A model generated the notes under the pieces. It did no database searches. It was not told the origin of the DNA and was given only the letters and a program-made list of their open reading frames with translations. 34,724 nucleotides of DNA from Micromonospora yasonensis (GTDB lineage Bacteria > Actinomycetota > Actinomycetes > Mycobacteriales > Micromonosporaceae), in contig NZ_JAPDPH010000059.1 in the NCBI RefSeq assembly GCF_026013475.1, positions 1 through 34,724 of the forward strand, in the 5' to 3' direction. Both the position numbers and the translations under genes were made by a program. Below are positions 7,273 through 14,892 of this stretch, piece after piece; the first letter of the stretch is position 1, and each line of letters begins with the position of its first letter.

Positions 7273-10200
7273 GGCTGCTCCGGGGGTGGCTCGACGACCT
7301 GGCGGCCCTGCCCGGACACCGGGCAGCTGGTCCGGACCGGGCAGACCCGGCACTTGGCGTTGGCGACCGCCGCGAAGGTGGCGGCGGCCATCGTATCCGC
7401 GGTGCGCCGGACCAGCGCGGTGGCCCAACCAGCCTCGGGCCCCTCCCCGGCGGCGGCCTGGCTCTGCTCCTTGGCGTCCTTCGCCCCGGTGCCGAGCTGC
7501 ACCAGCGCGGCGCCCCCGGACTCGTCGCCGTACTCGGCGAACGCCCCCGCCTCCACCGCCGCCTGGTACGCCCCGAGCTGCGGATGCTCGGCGATCTCGC
7601 GCTCGGTGACCGCGGTGGACTTGCCGGTCTTCAGGTCGATCACCACGAGCCGGCCGTCCTCGTCGACCTCCAGCCGGTCGACCCGGCCGGTCAGCTCGAT
7701 CGGGCGGGTCGGGTCGTCGAGCCGGACGGCGAACTCGTGCTCGATGGCGAGCAGTCGGCGCGGGTTGCCGGCCAGCCAGCGCAGCAGCTTGTCCACCATG
7801 GCCTCGGCGCGCTGCCGTTCCGGGCCGACCATCCAGCGGGCGGCCAGTTCGATCGCGTCGAACCGGGCGGCGACGTACTCCAGCAGGGTGGTCCGGTCGA
7901 CGCTGGCGTCCTCGGCCAGCATCGCGGCGGCGTGCACCAGGTTGCCGACGCCCTGTGCGGCGCTCGCCGGGGCGCTGCCGCCGTGCCGTTCCAGCAGCCA
8001 GCGCAGGCTGCACCGGAGCGCGCTCTCCATCGCCGACGGGGTGACCCGGACCGGTTCGCCCTCGTTGACCAGCGGCCGGTCGTCGGAGAGGCCGCGCAGG
8101 CCCCACCAGTCGTCCGGATGCGCGCCAGGCACCCCGGCGGCGGCCAGCCGGGCCAGCTCGGCCGCCGCCGCGCGCCGCCGGGTGACCGGCGCCGCCGGGT
8201 CGGTGATCGCGGTGCGCAGCTCCGCCACCAGCGCGGACAGGGTGAGCCCGCGCGGCGGCAGGGTGACCGGGAGGACGACCGGCACGGTGTCCGGCGGTTC
8301 GTCGACCACCGGCGCCGGCCCGTCCTCCGGCCGGCCGGCGGCGGGTCCGGCCGGTTTCGGGCTCGGGCTACGGCCATCCGGGCTCGGCGCGTCTGACGCC
8401 GCGCCGCGACCCCGGACAGCCGCCGGGGCGGCCGGCACGGACCCGCCACCGCCCGTGGCCGGCGGTTCGGGGGCGGCCAGCTCGTGCAGGAAGCGGCTGG
8501 GCTGCTCCTCGTGGTCGTCGCCGCCGACCGCCGCGGAGGCGACCGCGGTGACCAGCAGCCGGTCACGGGCCCGGCTGACCGCCACGTGGAAGAGCCGGCG
8601 CTCCTCGTCGAGCAGGGCCGAGGTCTGCCCGACCAGGCTGGCCCGTACGCCGGTGCCGTCGGCCCGGCCGGCGAGCACGTCGACCAGCCGTTCCGAGCCG
8701 AGCAGGCTGCCGCGCAGCCGCAGGTCCGGCCAGACGCCCTCCTGCACCCCGGCGACCGCGACCAGGTCCCACTCGAGGCCCTTGGCGGCGTGCGCGGTGA
8801 GCAGGCGGACCGCCTCGCCCCGGTCGCCACTGGCGGCGAGGGTGTCGGCCGGCAGATCCTGGCCGAGCACGTGGTCGAGGAAGACCTCGGTACGCGCGCC
8901 GGGCAGCCGGTCGGTGAACCGGGCCGCCGCGTCGAAGAGCACCAGCACCGCGTCGAGGTCCCGGTCGGCGGCCTCGGCCCGCCACCGTTGCGCGGTCTCG
9001 TGCTCGCCGGTGGCCGCCCGCCCCCGGGTGATCGCCCCGGCCCACCGCTCGGCCAGGCCGCTTTCCCGCCACACCGCCCAGAGCACGTCCTCGGCGGTGG
9101 CGCCCGGGGTGGCCGCGGCCTGCCGGGCGGTCGCCAGCAGGTGCGCCACCGCCTGGGCGGGGGCCGCCCAGCGGCGCTGGACGGTGGCCAGCTCGGCCGG
9201 GTCGCGCAGCGCCTCGACGATCAGCTCGCCGGAGGGACGGCGGTCGCCGGCGGCCAGCGCGAGCGCGCGGAGCCCCTGGCGCAGCCGGCGTTCGGCCAGC
9301 GGGTCGGCGCCGCCCAGCGGCGAGTGCAGCAGGGCGACGGCGGCCTCCTCGTCCAGCCGGTCGGGTTCCAGGGCGCAGCGGAGCAGGAGCAGCAGCGGGG
9401 CCACCCCGGGCTGAAGGTGCAGCGGCAGGTCCTCGCCGTGCACCACGGTCGGCACGCCGGCGGTGTGCAGGGCGCGTTGCAGCGACGGCAGCTGCCGGCC
9501 GGTGGCGCGGACCAGCACCGCCATCCGCGACCAGGGCACCCCGTCGAGCAGGTGCGCCTCGCGCAGCGCGTGGGCCAGCCAGGCGGACTCGCTGGTGGTC
9601 GAGCGGAAGGTGCGGACCTCGACGGCGCCGGGCGCGGCGTCGGGCAGCGGGTGCAGCCGGCGGTGCGCCGCCGGGCCGCGCAGCCGGCGGGCCAGCCGGG
9701 CGGTGGCCGCCAGCAGCTCCGGCCCGGCCCGGTACGACGTGGTCAGCGTGACCTGCGCGGCCGGCGCCCCGGAGGCGGTCCGGAACCGGTGCGGGAAGGT
9801 GCTCACGCCGGCCGGGTCGGCGCCGCGGAAGGCGTACGTGGAGGAATCCGGGTCGGCGAAGGCGACCAGGGACTTGCCGCCGCCGGCCAGGACGGCGAGC
9901 AGGTCGAGCTGGGCGGGGTCGGTGTCGGCCAGCTCGTCCACGTAGACGTGGGCCAGCCGGCGGCGCTCCGCCGCCAACAGCTCGGGGTCGTCGAGCAGCA
10001 TGCCGGTGGCGGCCCGGACCAGCTCGGCCGGGTCGTACGCGATCGACCCCCGGTTGCTGACGTCGCGCAGGGCGAGCACGGCGACGTACTCGCGGAGGAA
10101 GCGGGCGGCGGCCGGCCAGTCGGCGCGGCCCAGCTTCTCCCCGAGCCGGGCCAGCTCGACCGGGCCGACGCCCCGCTCGGCGGCGCGCATCAGCAGGTCG

Positions 10201-10847
10201 CGGAGCTGTTGGGCGAAGGCCCGGGTACGCAGCGCGGGTCGCAGGTCCGCCGGCCAGCCGACCGGGTCGTCGTCCGGCTCCTCGCCGACCACGTCCAGCA
10301 GCTCGCGGATGATCAGGTCCTGCTCGGGACCGGTCAGCAGCCGGGGTGACGGCTCGCCCCGCTCGGCGGCGGCCCGGCGGAGCAGGCCGAACGCGTACGC
10401 CGGGAAGGTGCGCACCAGCGGCTCGCGGACCACCTTGTGGCCGCTGCCGGCGATCACCGCCTCGATGCGGTGGCGCAGGTCGGTGGCGCCGCGCCGGCCG
10501 AAGGTGAGCACCAGGACCTGTTCCGGGTCGACGCCCTCGGCCACCCGGGCGGCGACCGCCTCGACCAGGGTGCTGGTCTTGCCGGTGCCGGGACCGCCGA
10601 CGACCAGCATCGGCCCGTCGGTGTGCGCGACGACCTCGGCCTGCACCGGATCCGGCCGGTACGGCGGCGGGTACGCGGCATCGCCCGCCGACCCCCCGGA
10701 CCGCGGCTCCGCAACCGCCGGCCCTTCGGACCGGCCACCCCCCTGCCCCGCCCCGGCGGAGTGGGAGACCCCCGTCGCCACCCCACCGGGCCGGCGCACC
10801 AAGCGGTACGCCTCCATCACCGACATCCCACCACGCCGGTACGACAC
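7269..10847 (-). CDS. adnA: AdnA: UvrD-like helicase with Fe-S RecB-type nuclease
   Basis: The partner subunit of AdnB, up to 1192 residues. Walker A is GGPGTGKT near 84-91. Further motifs are LTFGRRGATDLRHRI, the degenerate Walker B VDELADTDPAQ, FADPDSSTYAFRGA, LTTSYRAGPELL, TAHAAKGLEWDLV and VAVSRARDRLL. The C-terminal nuclease core IDLKTG has its lysine at about 1073. Cysteines at about 946, 1166, 1169 and 1175 form the C-x(n)-C-x2-C-x5-C pattern of the 4Fe-4S staple found in AddB and AdnA nuclease domains. A Pro/Ala/Ser-rich linker separates motor and nuclease. The start is uncertain: GTG 10847 lacks a clear ribosome-binding site, and ATG 10826 and ATG 10817 are alternatives. It follows the LOG gene by 34 bases. 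Confidence 0.92.
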   Translation of the reverse strand: MSYRRGGMSVMEAYRLVRRPGGVATGVSHSAGAGQGGGRSEGPAVAEPRSGGSAGDAAYPPPYRPDPVQAEVVAHTDGPMLVVGGPGTGKTSTLVEAVAARVAEGVDPEQVLVLTFGRRGATDLRHRIEAVIAGSGHKVVREPLVRTFPAYAFGLLRRAAAERGEPSPRLLTGPEQDLIIRELLDVVGEEPDDDPVGWPADLRPALRTRAFAQQLRDLLMRAAERGVGPVELARLGEKLGRADWPAAARFLREYVAVLALRDVSNRGSIAYDPAELVRAATGMLLDDPELLAAERRRLAHVYVDELADTDPAQLDLLAVLAGGGKSLVAFADPDSSTYAFRGADPAGVSTFPHRFRTASGAPAAQVTLTTSYRAGPELLAATARLARRLRGPAAHRRLHPLPDAAPGAVEVRTFRSTTSESAWLAHALREAHLLDGVPWSRMAVLVRATGRQLPSLQRALHTAGVPTVVHGEDLPLHLQPGVAPLLLLLRCALEPDRLDEEAAVALLHSPLGGADPLAERRLRQGLRALALAAGDRRPSGELIVEALRDPAELATVQRRWAAPAQAVAHLLATARQAAATPGATAEDVLWAVWRESGLAERWAGAITRGRAATGEHETAQRWRAEAADRDLDAVLVLFDAAARFTDRLPGARTEVFLDHVLGQDLPADTLAASGDRGEAVRLLTAHAAKGLEWDLVAVAGVQEGVWPDLRLRGSLLGSERLVDVLAGRADGTGVRASLVGQTSALLDEERRLFHVAVSRARDRLLVTAVASAAVGGDDHEEQPSRFLHELAAPEPPATGGGGSVPAAPAAVRGRGAASDAPSPDGRSPSPKPAGPAAGRPEDGPAPVVDEPPDTVPVVLPVTLPPRGLTLSALVAELRTAITDPAAPVTRRRAAAAELARLAAAGVPGAHPDDWWGLRGLSDDRPLVNEGEPVRVTPSAMESALRCSLRWLLERHGGSAPASAAQGVGNLVHAAAMLAEDASVDRTTLLEYVAARFDAIELAARWMVGPERQRAEAMVDKLLRWLAGNPRRLLAIEHEFAVRLDDPTRPIELTGRVDRLEVDEDGRLVVIDLKTGKSTAVTEREIAEHPQLGAYQAAVEAGAFAEYGDESGGAALVQLGTGAKDAKEQSQAAAGEGPEAGWATALVRRTADTMAAATFAAVANAKCRVCPVRTSCPVSGQGRQVVEPPPEQP

Positions 10848-10881
10848 CTGGAACCGTGCACTGTGCCCGTCGCGCCCCGGC

Positions 10882-11427
10882 TCAGGCGAGGTGGGTGTCG
10901 AGGAGGTCGAGGGCCGCCGGGACGGTGTCCGCCACCAGGAGGAGGTCGAGACCGGCCGGCTTGAGGAAGTGCTGATCGGCGAGGGCGCGCAGCCAGTCGA
11001 GCAGGGGACGGTAGAAGCCGTCGGCGTCGACCAGCACCATCGGCTTGGCGTGCATGGCCAGGGTGGCGGTGGTCCAGACCTCGAAGAGCTCGTCGAGGGT
11101 GCCGAGCCCGCCGGGCAGCGCGACGAACCCGTCCGACTTCTCGATCATCAGGGTCTTGCGGCTGGCCATCCCGTCGGTGACCAGCAGCTCGTCGGCGGCC
11201 AGGTCGGCGACCTCCAGGTCGACCAGGGCCTGGGGGATGACGCCGACGGTGTACCCGCCGGCGGCCCGCGCCCCGTCCGCCACCGCGCCCATCATGCCGA
11301 CGCAGCCGCCGCCGCTGACCAGCGTGTGCCCGCGCCGGGCCAGCTCCGCGCCGGTCTCGGTGGCCAGGTCCAGCCAGCGCTGGTCGAGGGTACGGGAGGA
11401 CGCGCAGAAGACGCAGATCGCGGCCAC
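10882..11427 (-). CDS. LOG-family nucleotide phosphoribohydrolase (TIGR00730), short form
   Basis: A 181-residue cytoplasmic enzyme with the family signature PGGLGTLDE and the preceding Arg/Lys motif (MASRKTLMIEKSDGFVALPGG). LOG enzymes release the free base from adenosine or cytokinin riboside 5'-monophosphate. The N-terminus (AAICVFCASSRTLDQRW) is a typical Rossmann-like opening. It starts at GTG 11427, three bases after the stop of the longer paralogue, so the two are co-transcribed. The short form is closest in size to plant LOG and to M. tuberculosis Rv1205. Whether the true substrate is AMP, a cytokinin nucleotide or another nucleotide cannot be read from the sequence. Confidence 0.9.
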   Translation of the reverse strand: MAAICVFCASSRTLDQRWLDLATETGAELARRGHTLVSGGGCVGMMGAVADGARAAGGYTVGVIPQALVDLEVADLAADELLVTDGMASRKTLMIEKSDGFVALPGGLGTLDELFEVWTTATLAMHAKPMVLVDADGFYRPLLDWLRALADQHFLKPAGLDLLLVADTVPAALDLLDTHLA

Positions 11428-11430
11428 GCC

Positions 11431-12309
11431 TCAGCGCTCCCCGGCCCGGCGGGGCCCGGGGCCCTCGGGGCCGGCTTCGGCGGCGGCCTGCTGGTCGGCG
11501 GCGACCCGGGCGACCGCCTCCTCGCGGATCGCCTCCTGCTCGGCGGAGAGCACCGCCTCGGCCTCCACGATGTGCCGGACCGCCTCGGCGACGTCGTCGG
11601 TGAGGCAGATCAGCTCCAGGTCCTTCGGGCCGATCTTGCCGTCGGCGGCCATCGCGTCCCGCAGCCAGTCGAGCAGCCCGCGCCAGTAGTCGACGCCCAT
11701 CAGCACCACCGGGAAGCGGGTGACCTTGCCGGTCTGCACCAGGGTCAGCGCCTCGAAGAGTTCGTCCATGGTGCCGAAGCCGCCGGGCAGCACCACGAAC
11801 GCCTGGGCGTACTTGACGAACATGGTCTTGCGGGCGAAGAAGTAGCGGAAGTCGATGGCCAGGTCGACCCAGTCGTTGATGCCCTGCTCGAACGGCAGCT
11901 CGATGCCGAGCCCGACGGAGAGGCCGCCCGCCTCGCTGGCGCCCCGGTTGGCCGCCTCCATCACGCCCGGCCCGCCACCGGTGATCACGCCGTACCCGGC
12001 CCGGGCCAGCGCACCGCCCAACTCCTCGGCCATCCGCCACTCCGGGCTGTCCGGCTTGCTGCGGGCCGAGCCGAAGACGCTGACCGCGGGCGGCAGATCG
12101 GCCAGGGTGTCGAAGCCCTCGACGAACTCCGACAGGATGCGCAGCGCCCGCCAGGCGTCCTTGGTCTTCCAGTCGCCCCGGCCGCGGGAGTCCAGCAGCC
12201 GCTGGTCGGCGGTGCTGGTGGGGATGGCCCGGTTGCGCAGCGTGACGGCGCCCCGGTGCCGCTCCCTGCGTGGGCTGCGGCCGGGCGGCAGCCCGTGGCT
12301 CTGGCTCAT
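11431..12309 (-). CDS. LOG-family protein (TIGR00730), long form
   Basis: A 292-residue relative of the downstream gene. The motif is PGGFGTMDE, preceded by FFARKTMFVKYAQAFVVLP, and the nucleotide-binding loop GGGPGVMEAANRGA is clear. About 75 extra N-terminal residues (Arg-rich, then a helix EFVEGFDTLADLPPAVSVFGSARS) and an acidic Ala/Glu-rich tail distinguish it from the short form, as in the long class of bacterial LOG proteins. The start is ATG 12309, which has no Shine-Dalgarno site but does have TACGGT six bases upstream, so the message may be leaderless. It is the first gene of a likely four-gene unit running into adnA and adnB. Confidence 0.88.
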   Translation of the reverse strand: MSQSHGLPPGRSPRRERHRGAVTLRNRAIPTSTADQRLLDSRGRGDWKTKDAWRALRILSEFVEGFDTLADLPPAVSVFGSARSKPDSPEWRMAEELGGALARAGYGVITGGGPGVMEAANRGASEAGGLSVGLGIELPFEQGINDWVDLAIDFRYFFARKTMFVKYAQAFVVLPGGFGTMDELFEALTLVQTGKVTRFPVVLMGVDYWRGLLDWLRDAMAADGKIGPKDLELICLTDDVAEAVRHIVEAEAVLSAEQEAIREEAVARVAADQQAAAEAGPEGPGPRRAGER

Positions 12310-12315
12310 GCAGCC

Positions 12316-12321
12316 ACCGTA
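12316..12321 (-). promoter_or_regulatory. TANNNT -10 box for a leaderless LOG transcript
   Basis: TACGGT on the minus strand ends six bases before ATG 12309, the spacing expected if transcription begins at or next to the start codon. No ribosome-binding site is present. No good -35 box was identified. Confidence 0.5.
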
Positions 12322-12417
12322 GTGGAGGCATGCGGGTCGGGTGCGGAGGCCGGCCAGCCGACGAAATTTCTCGCGATCTTGGGCAACTAATTCGGTCGCA
12401 CGTACGTCTTACTATTC

Positions 12418-12432
12418 ACATACGGGGTATGC
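12418..12432. promoter_or_regulatory. palindromic site CATAC-N3-GTATG upstream of the small Arg-rich gene
   Basis: ACATACGGGGTATGC, with arms CATAC and GTATG around three bases. The same 15 bases with one change occur at 18300-18314. The plus strand also reads GTCTT-N14-GGGTAT, which fits the loose SigB/SigF-type pattern (GNNTN, 14-16 bases, GGGTAY). It could therefore be an operator, an alternative-sigma promoter, or both. Confidence 0.45.
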
Positions 12433-12466
12433 CCCGGCGCGTTGCCTTTCGGGGGAGGAGCAGGCG

Positions 12467-12628
12467 TTGATCAGCAACACCGAGATGATCCGGATCCGCC
12501 GGCAGATGCAGCGACGGATCCGCGACGTGGTGGCCGAGCGCCGCCGTGCCCGGATGATGGAAACCCACCACACCGACCTCACCGGCGAGTCCACCGAGAC
12601 GGACGCCTCGCTGAGCACGACCGTCTGA
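12467..12628 (+). CDS. small arginine-rich protein, unknown function
   Basis: A 53-residue protein from TTG 12467, with GGGGAGGAG six bases upstream deciding the start. ATG 12485 is in frame but has no ribosome-binding site. The middle (MIRIRRQMQRRIRDVVAERR) should form one long, very basic helix. The tail is acidic and Thr/Ser-rich (HTDLTGESTETDASLSTTV). I do not recognise a family. It stands alone, with its own palindromic promoter element upstream and a strong terminator downstream, so it is an independent transcription unit. Basic helix plus acidic tail could suit binding to nucleic acid or to a partner protein, but this is a guess. Confidence 0.65.
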   Translation: MISNTEMIRIRRQMQRRIRDVVAERRRARMMETHHTDLTGESTETDASLSTTV

Positions 12629-12647
12629 CGGTTCGCCGGCACGACCT

Positions 12648-12680
12648 CGGGGGGTCCGCGTCACCGACGCGGGCCCCCCG
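12648..12680. terminator. strong hairpin between convergent genes
   Basis: Arms at 12648-12662 and 12666-12680 form a 15-bp stem with one G-T pair and a 3-base loop (ACC). It begins 20 bases after the small Arg-rich gene and ends 15 bases before the dapE stop, so it can end transcription from both sides. Confidence 0.75.
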
Positions 12681-12695
12681 ATCACGTATCCGCGG

Positions 12696-13769
12696 TCAGG
12701 CCGAGGCGAGCCAGCGGTGCAGGGTGGCCGCACCGTCGCGGATCTTGGTCAGCTCGACGTGCTCGTCCTTGTGGTGGGCCAGGTTCGGGTCGCCCGGGCC
12801 GAAGTTCAGCGCCGGGATCCCCATGGCCGCGAACCGGGCCACGTCGGTCCAGCCCAGCTTGCCGATCGGCGCCGCCCCCACGGCGGCCAGGAACTCCTGC
12901 GCCGGCGGGTTGCCCAGCCCCGGGGCCGCGCCGGCCGCCGCGTCGGTGACCGCCAGGTCGAAGCCGGCGAAGACCTCGCGCAGGTGCGCCTCGGCCGCCA
13001 CGGGGTCGCGGTCGGGGGCGTACCGGTAGTTGATCTCGATCTCGCAGTGGTCCGGGATGACGTTGCCGGCCACCCCGCCGGTGATCCGCACCGCGTTCAG
13101 GCCCTCGCGGTAGTCGCAGCCCTCGATGGTCACCCGGCGCGCCTCGTACGCGGTCAGCCGGCGCAGCACCTCGCTCGCGCCGTGGATGGCGTTCACCCCG
13201 TGCCAGGACCGGGCCGCGTGGGCCCGCTCGCCGTGGGTGGTGACGATCGCCCGCATGGTGCCCTGGCAACCGGCCTCGACGAACCCGTACGTCGGTTCCA
13301 GCAGCACCGCGAAGTCGGCCTGGAGCCACTCGGGGTGGGCCTCGGAGACGAGCGTGAGGCCGTTGTACCTCGACTCGATCTCCTCCGCCTCGTAGAAGAA
13401 GTACGTGACGTCATAGCGCGGGTCGGGCAGGGTCACCGCCAGGTGCAGCGCGAAGGCCACGCCGGACTTCATGTCGGAGGTGCCGCAGCCGTACATCAGG
13501 TCGCCGCGCATGGTCGACGGGAAGTTGTTGTTGAGCGGCACGGTGTCCAGGTGGCCGGCGAGCACCACCCGCTGCGCCCGGCCCAGGTCGGTACGCGCCA
13601 TCACGGTGTTGGAGTGCCGGAAGGTGGTCAGGTGCGGAACGCCCCGCAGCACCTCCTCGACGCAGTCGGCGATCGCCTTCTCGTTGAGGGAGACGGACTC
13701 TATGTCGACGAGCGCGCGGGTGAGCGCCACCGGATCAGCCAGGACCTCGGGGGTCAGCGGGTTCTGCAT
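12696..13769 (-). CDS. dapE: succinyl-diaminopimelate desuccinylase DapE
   Basis: A 357-residue M20-family metallohydrolase that removes succinate from N-succinyl-LL-diaminopimelate in lysine and peptidoglycan synthesis. Metal ligands and catalytic residues are visible in AGHLDTVP, GCGTSDMKSG, YEAEEIES, LEPT and the late HHKDEHV. The start is ATG 13769: from here the length matches M. tuberculosis DapE (about 354), and TACCGT lies seven bases upstream. The frame stays open to 13865, but that extension overlaps dapD and is not family-like. dapE and dapD are divergent across an 80-base gap, so they may share control. Confidence 0.93.
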   Translation of the reverse strand: MQNPLTPEVLADPVALTRALVDIESVSLNEKAIADCVEEVLRGVPHLTTFRHSNTVMARTDLGRAQRVVLAGHLDTVPLNNNFPSTMRGDLMYGCGTSDMKSGVAFALHLAVTLPDPRYDVTYFFYEAEEIESRYNGLTLVSEAHPEWLQADFAVLLEPTYGFVEAGCQGTMRAIVTTHGERAHAARSWHGVNAIHGASEVLRRLTAYEARRVTIEGCDYREGLNAVRITGGVAGNVIPDHCEIEINYRYAPDRDPVAAEAHLREVFAGFDLAVTDAAAGAAPGLGNPPAQEFLAAVGAAPIGKLGWTDVARFAAMGIPALNFGPGDPNLAHHKDEHVELTKIRDGAATLHRWLASA

Positions 13770-13776
13770 GTGTCGC

Positions 13777-13782
13777 ACGGTA
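13777..13782 (-). promoter_or_regulatory. dapE: -10 box for leaderless dapE transcript
   Basis: TACCGT on the minus strand ends seven bases before ATG 13769. There is no Shine-Dalgarno sequence between the box and the start codon. Confidence 0.5.
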
Positions 13783-13794
13783 CCGTCATTTCCG

Positions 13795-13842
13795 GTGAGC
13801 GCGAGGAGTGAGCTTGCGAGCCCCGCAGTCGCGAACGAAAGG
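13795..13842. repeat. probable family-specific extragenic repeat upstream of dapD
   Basis: The segment GTGAGCGCGAGGAGTGAGC followed by TTGCGAGCCCCGCAGTCGCG reads like a short extragenic motif that I recall from intergenic regions of Micromonospora and its relatives. Only one copy is in this window, so repetition cannot be shown here. It fills most of the dapE-dapD divergent gap. Confidence 0.35.
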
Positions 13843-13849
13843 TGAAACA

Positions 13850-14809
13850 GTGACGTCCGCAGCATCCGCCTGGGGCATCGGCCTGGCCACCGTTACCGCT
13901 GACGACCAGGTGCTGGACGCCTGGTACCCGACCGGCAAGCTGGGACTCGGCGAGTTGCCGCTGGTCCCCGGGGAGGACCAGGCCGACGTGCTCGACCTGC
14001 CGCCCGGCGCGGTCGGCGAGCGGGCGCTGCCCGGCCTGCGTACGGTCGAGGTGGTCACCGTGATCGGCTCGCTGGACGACCCGATCAAGGACGCCGCCGA
14101 CGCGTACCTCCGGCTGCACCTGCTCTCCCACCGCCTGGTCCGACCCAACGAGCTCAACCTCGACGGCATCTTCGGCAAGCTGGCCAACGTGGCCTGGACC
14201 TCGGCCGGGCCGTGCCCGCCGGAGCGGGTGGACGAGCTGCGGGTGATCGAACGGGCCGCCGGCCGCCACCTGGCCGTGTACGGGGTGGACAAGTTCCCCC
14301 GGATGACCGACTACGTGGTCCCCGCTGGCGTGCGGATCGCCGACGCGGACCGGGTCCGGCTCGGCGCCCACCTGGCCGCCGGCACCACGGTGATGCACGA
14401 GGGCTTCGTCAACTTCAACGCCGGCACCCTGGGCACCTCGATGGTCGAGGGGCGGATCGTGCAGGGCGTGGTGGTCGGCGACGGCTCCGACATCGGTGGC
14501 GGCGCCTCCATCATGGGCACCCTCTCGGGCGGCGGCAGCGAGAAGGTGCGGATCGGCGAACGCAGCCTGATCGGCGCGAACGCCGGCGTGGGCATCTCAC
14601 TCGGCGACGACTGCGTGGTGGAGGCGGGGTGCTATGTCACCGTCGCCTCCAAGATCACCCTGCCGGACGGCCGGGTGGTCAAGGCCCGCGAGCTCTCCGG
14701 CGTGGACGGGTTGCTCTTCTGGCGCAACTCGGTGACCGGCGCGCTGGAGGCGAAGCCGCGTGCCGGCCGGGGCATCGAGCTGAACGCGGCGCTGCACGCC
14801 AACGACTGA
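13850..14809 (+). CDS. dapD: 2,3,4,5-tetrahydropyridine-2,6-dicarboxylate N-succinyltransferase DapD
   Basis: A 319-residue cytoplasmic enzyme that transfers succinate from succinyl-CoA to tetrahydrodipicolinate, the first step of the succinylase branch. The C-terminal half is a left-handed beta-helix with hexapeptide repeats (VRIADADRVRLGAHLAAGTT, GGGASIMGTL, IGANAGVGISLGDDCVVEAG). The length and the N-terminus ASAWGIGLATVTADDQVLDAWYP match the actinobacterial DapD type (M. tuberculosis, 317 residues). The start is GTG 13850 with GAAAGGTG upstream. The frame extends to 13808, but that part has no similarity. It is divergent from dapE and is followed at once by a terminator, so it is probably monocistronic. 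Confidence 0.95.
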   Translation: MTSAASAWGIGLATVTADDQVLDAWYPTGKLGLGELPLVPGEDQADVLDLPPGAVGERALPGLRTVEVVTVIGSLDDPIKDAADAYLRLHLLSHRLVRPNELNLDGIFGKLANVAWTSAGPCPPERVDELRVIERAAGRHLAVYGVDKFPRMTDYVVPAGVRIADADRVRLGAHLAAGTTVMHEGFVNFNAGTLGTSMVEGRIVQGVVVGDGSDIGGGASIMGTLSGGGSEKVRIGERSLIGANAGVGISLGDDCVVEAGCYVTVASKITLPDGRVVKARELSGVDGLLFWRNSVTGALEAKPRAGRGIELNAALHAND

Positions 14810-14815
14810 CGCGGA

Positions 14816-14844
14816 ACGGGCCGGGGCGAGCTGCCCCGGCCCGT
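14816..14844 (+). terminator. dapD terminator
   Basis: A perfect 12-bp stem (14816-14827 with 14833-14844) and a 5-base loop GAGCT, beginning six bases after the dapD stop. The 3' side is C/T-rich rather than a U-run. Confidence 0.75.
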
Positions 14845-14892
14845 CCGCCTTCCCAGGCCCCGGCGGGGAGACCGCGGGCCCGGACCGGCAAC

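Noticed and set aside
7273..8106. N-terminal extension of adnB
   Set aside because: It would run inside adnA in another phase. GTG 7272 with the GTGA overlap gives the correct family length and N-terminus.
3685..9414. A 1909-codon open frame on the plus strand
   Set aside because: It lies opposite adnB and part of adnA, has low-complexity Arg/Pro/Gly/Gln-rich translation and no family motifs. It is a GC-rich shadow of the real helicase genes.
10448..10847. Separate small gene at the adnA 5' end
   Set aside because: The frames there conflict with the Walker A region of AdnA, which is intact and in phase from 10847.
12300..14844. Possible horizontally acquired island
   Set aside because: Base composition looks even and the genes are core lysine synthesis. 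No integrase, tRNA or direct repeat was seen.
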